The notes under the pieces were generated by a model, which worked only from the letters and a program-made list of their open reading frames with translations, ran no database searches and was not told the origin of the DNA. Positions 63,505-64,000 of a stretch of DNA of 64,000 bases are shown piece after piece. The DNA comes from Kalaharituber pfeilii (Eukaryota; Ascomycota; Pezizomycetes; Pezizales; Pezizaceae), in the NCBI GenBank assembly GCA_015179045.1, contig WHUZ01000061.1:62001-126000 (forward strand), read 5' to 3'. The position numbers and the translations under genes are program-made. The stretch's first letter is position 1, and each line of letters begins with the position of its first letter.

Positions 63505-64000
63505 TAACAATACTCTACTTCCAGCAGTTGAGTTCTCAGTGTCCTCTCCACTTCCTCTAGTATTGGTACTAGCAATATCAAGAATATAACTAATGATAAT
63601 AAAGATCCTTGAGGTACTCTTACATTTACCTTCCTCTCCTCCCTCTCTTTTCTATCCCATTCTACTATAAATCTCTATGCCTGAAAGAAATTCCTTAACT
63701 ACCCCTCCCACCGTTCCGCCTTCCTATCTTCTCTTATCTTCTCTAATTGAACCTCCTCTCCTCTTATATTATTGAAACCCCCCTCATGTCGTTGAGGCTC
63801 TACACCACTCTCCTCTTCCTTATCAGACACCTCTAGATCTTAGTAAATACTTTCATTATTGCCTCTGCTGCATTCCTGCTCCTGTGCCCTCTGAACTAGT
63901 GCTAATAGAAGAGCAAGTGTATATTTTAAAGGGCATTTACTACTACCTTCTTTCCTAGCTTTTTAATATAGTTAATAAGGTTAATGAGTCTTTATCCCTT
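63505..64000 (-). pseudogene. RIP-degraded LINE reverse transcriptase
   Basis: On the minus strand fragments align with the RT of the full-length LINE (around 9430-9790): VRVPQGSLLSLVIFLILLVP against VGVPQGPPLSPVVFLIYMAP, then ILEEVE against ILEEME, and RSRNAAEAIMKVF against RSAIDALFRAV. Many TAA/TAG stops arise where the reference has CAA/CAG/TGG. The change is almost purely C-to-T/G-to-A. The element continues beyond the window. Confidence 0.8.

Overview
The window looks like a repeat-saturated, partly RIP-mutated (repeat-induced point mutation) region of a filamentous ascomycete (Pezizomycotina) genome. The evidence is short 51-84 nt introns with GTAAGT-like donors and CTAAC-type branch sites, a LaeA-type methyltransferase gene, Tad1-like LINEs carrying an RNase H domain, fungal Ty3-like LTRs with TGTNACGG...CCGTNACA termini, and C-to-T/G-to-A decayed repeat copies lying in TA-rich blocks. 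I cannot name the species.

Layout. 1-1.69 kb: LTR fragment, solo LTR and micro LINE tails in AT-rich DNA. 1.69-17.44 kb: a giant inverted-repeat (palindromic) element with TA flanks. Its arms are built from three minisatellite families (about 60 bp, 12 bp and a GGCC-rich unit). It is stuffed with nested insertions: a TA-flanked foldback element, a 6.9 kb full-length Tad1-like LINE (two ORFs, now broken), an ORF1-only LINE derivative interrupted by a hAT-type MITE, and a solo LTR. 17.5-22.3 kb: AT-rich DNA with a solo LTR, an LTR element cut down to LTR plus gag plus 13 bp of the second LTR, and another solo LTR. 22.3-26.5 kb: a nearly complete PIF/Harbinger-like transposon with a spliced Myb-like accessory gene, a tRNA-derived SINE candidate and a DDE transposase with one frameshift. 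26.6-28.3 kb: extremely AT-rich DNA with a solo LTR inside one copy of a duplicated block. 28.3-37.9 kb: decayed sequence with LINE tails, MITEs, a nested pair of LINE fragments and a small secreted-protein gene (35.8 kb). 38.6-41.0 kb: a host-like P-loop ATPase gene, apparently frameshifted. 41-49.5 kb: mostly non-coding, with MITE and LINE tails. 49.6-51.0 kb: an intact seven-exon SAM-dependent methyltransferase gene. 51-64 kb: mariner-type MITE, several LINE fragments (including nested and head-to-tail ones), a second and intact ORF1-only LINE, scrambled Ty3/gypsy pieces and a RIP-degraded LINE.

The strongest unusual signal is a large population of 'micro-LINEs': at least 19 insertions of 15-77 bp, each consisting of only a poly(A/T) tract plus the last few dozen bases of a LINE 3' end, each flanked by a target-site duplication of 8-15 bp (two of the duplications carry one mismatch). 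Thirteen of them start within a few bases of the base of a predicted 3' stem-loop whose stem pairs co-vary between copies. Other highlights are the giant minisatellite palindrome, and an ORF1-only LINE family with two copies sharing the same deletion, analogous to half-LINEs. All functional statements are from reading the sequence; no database search was possible.
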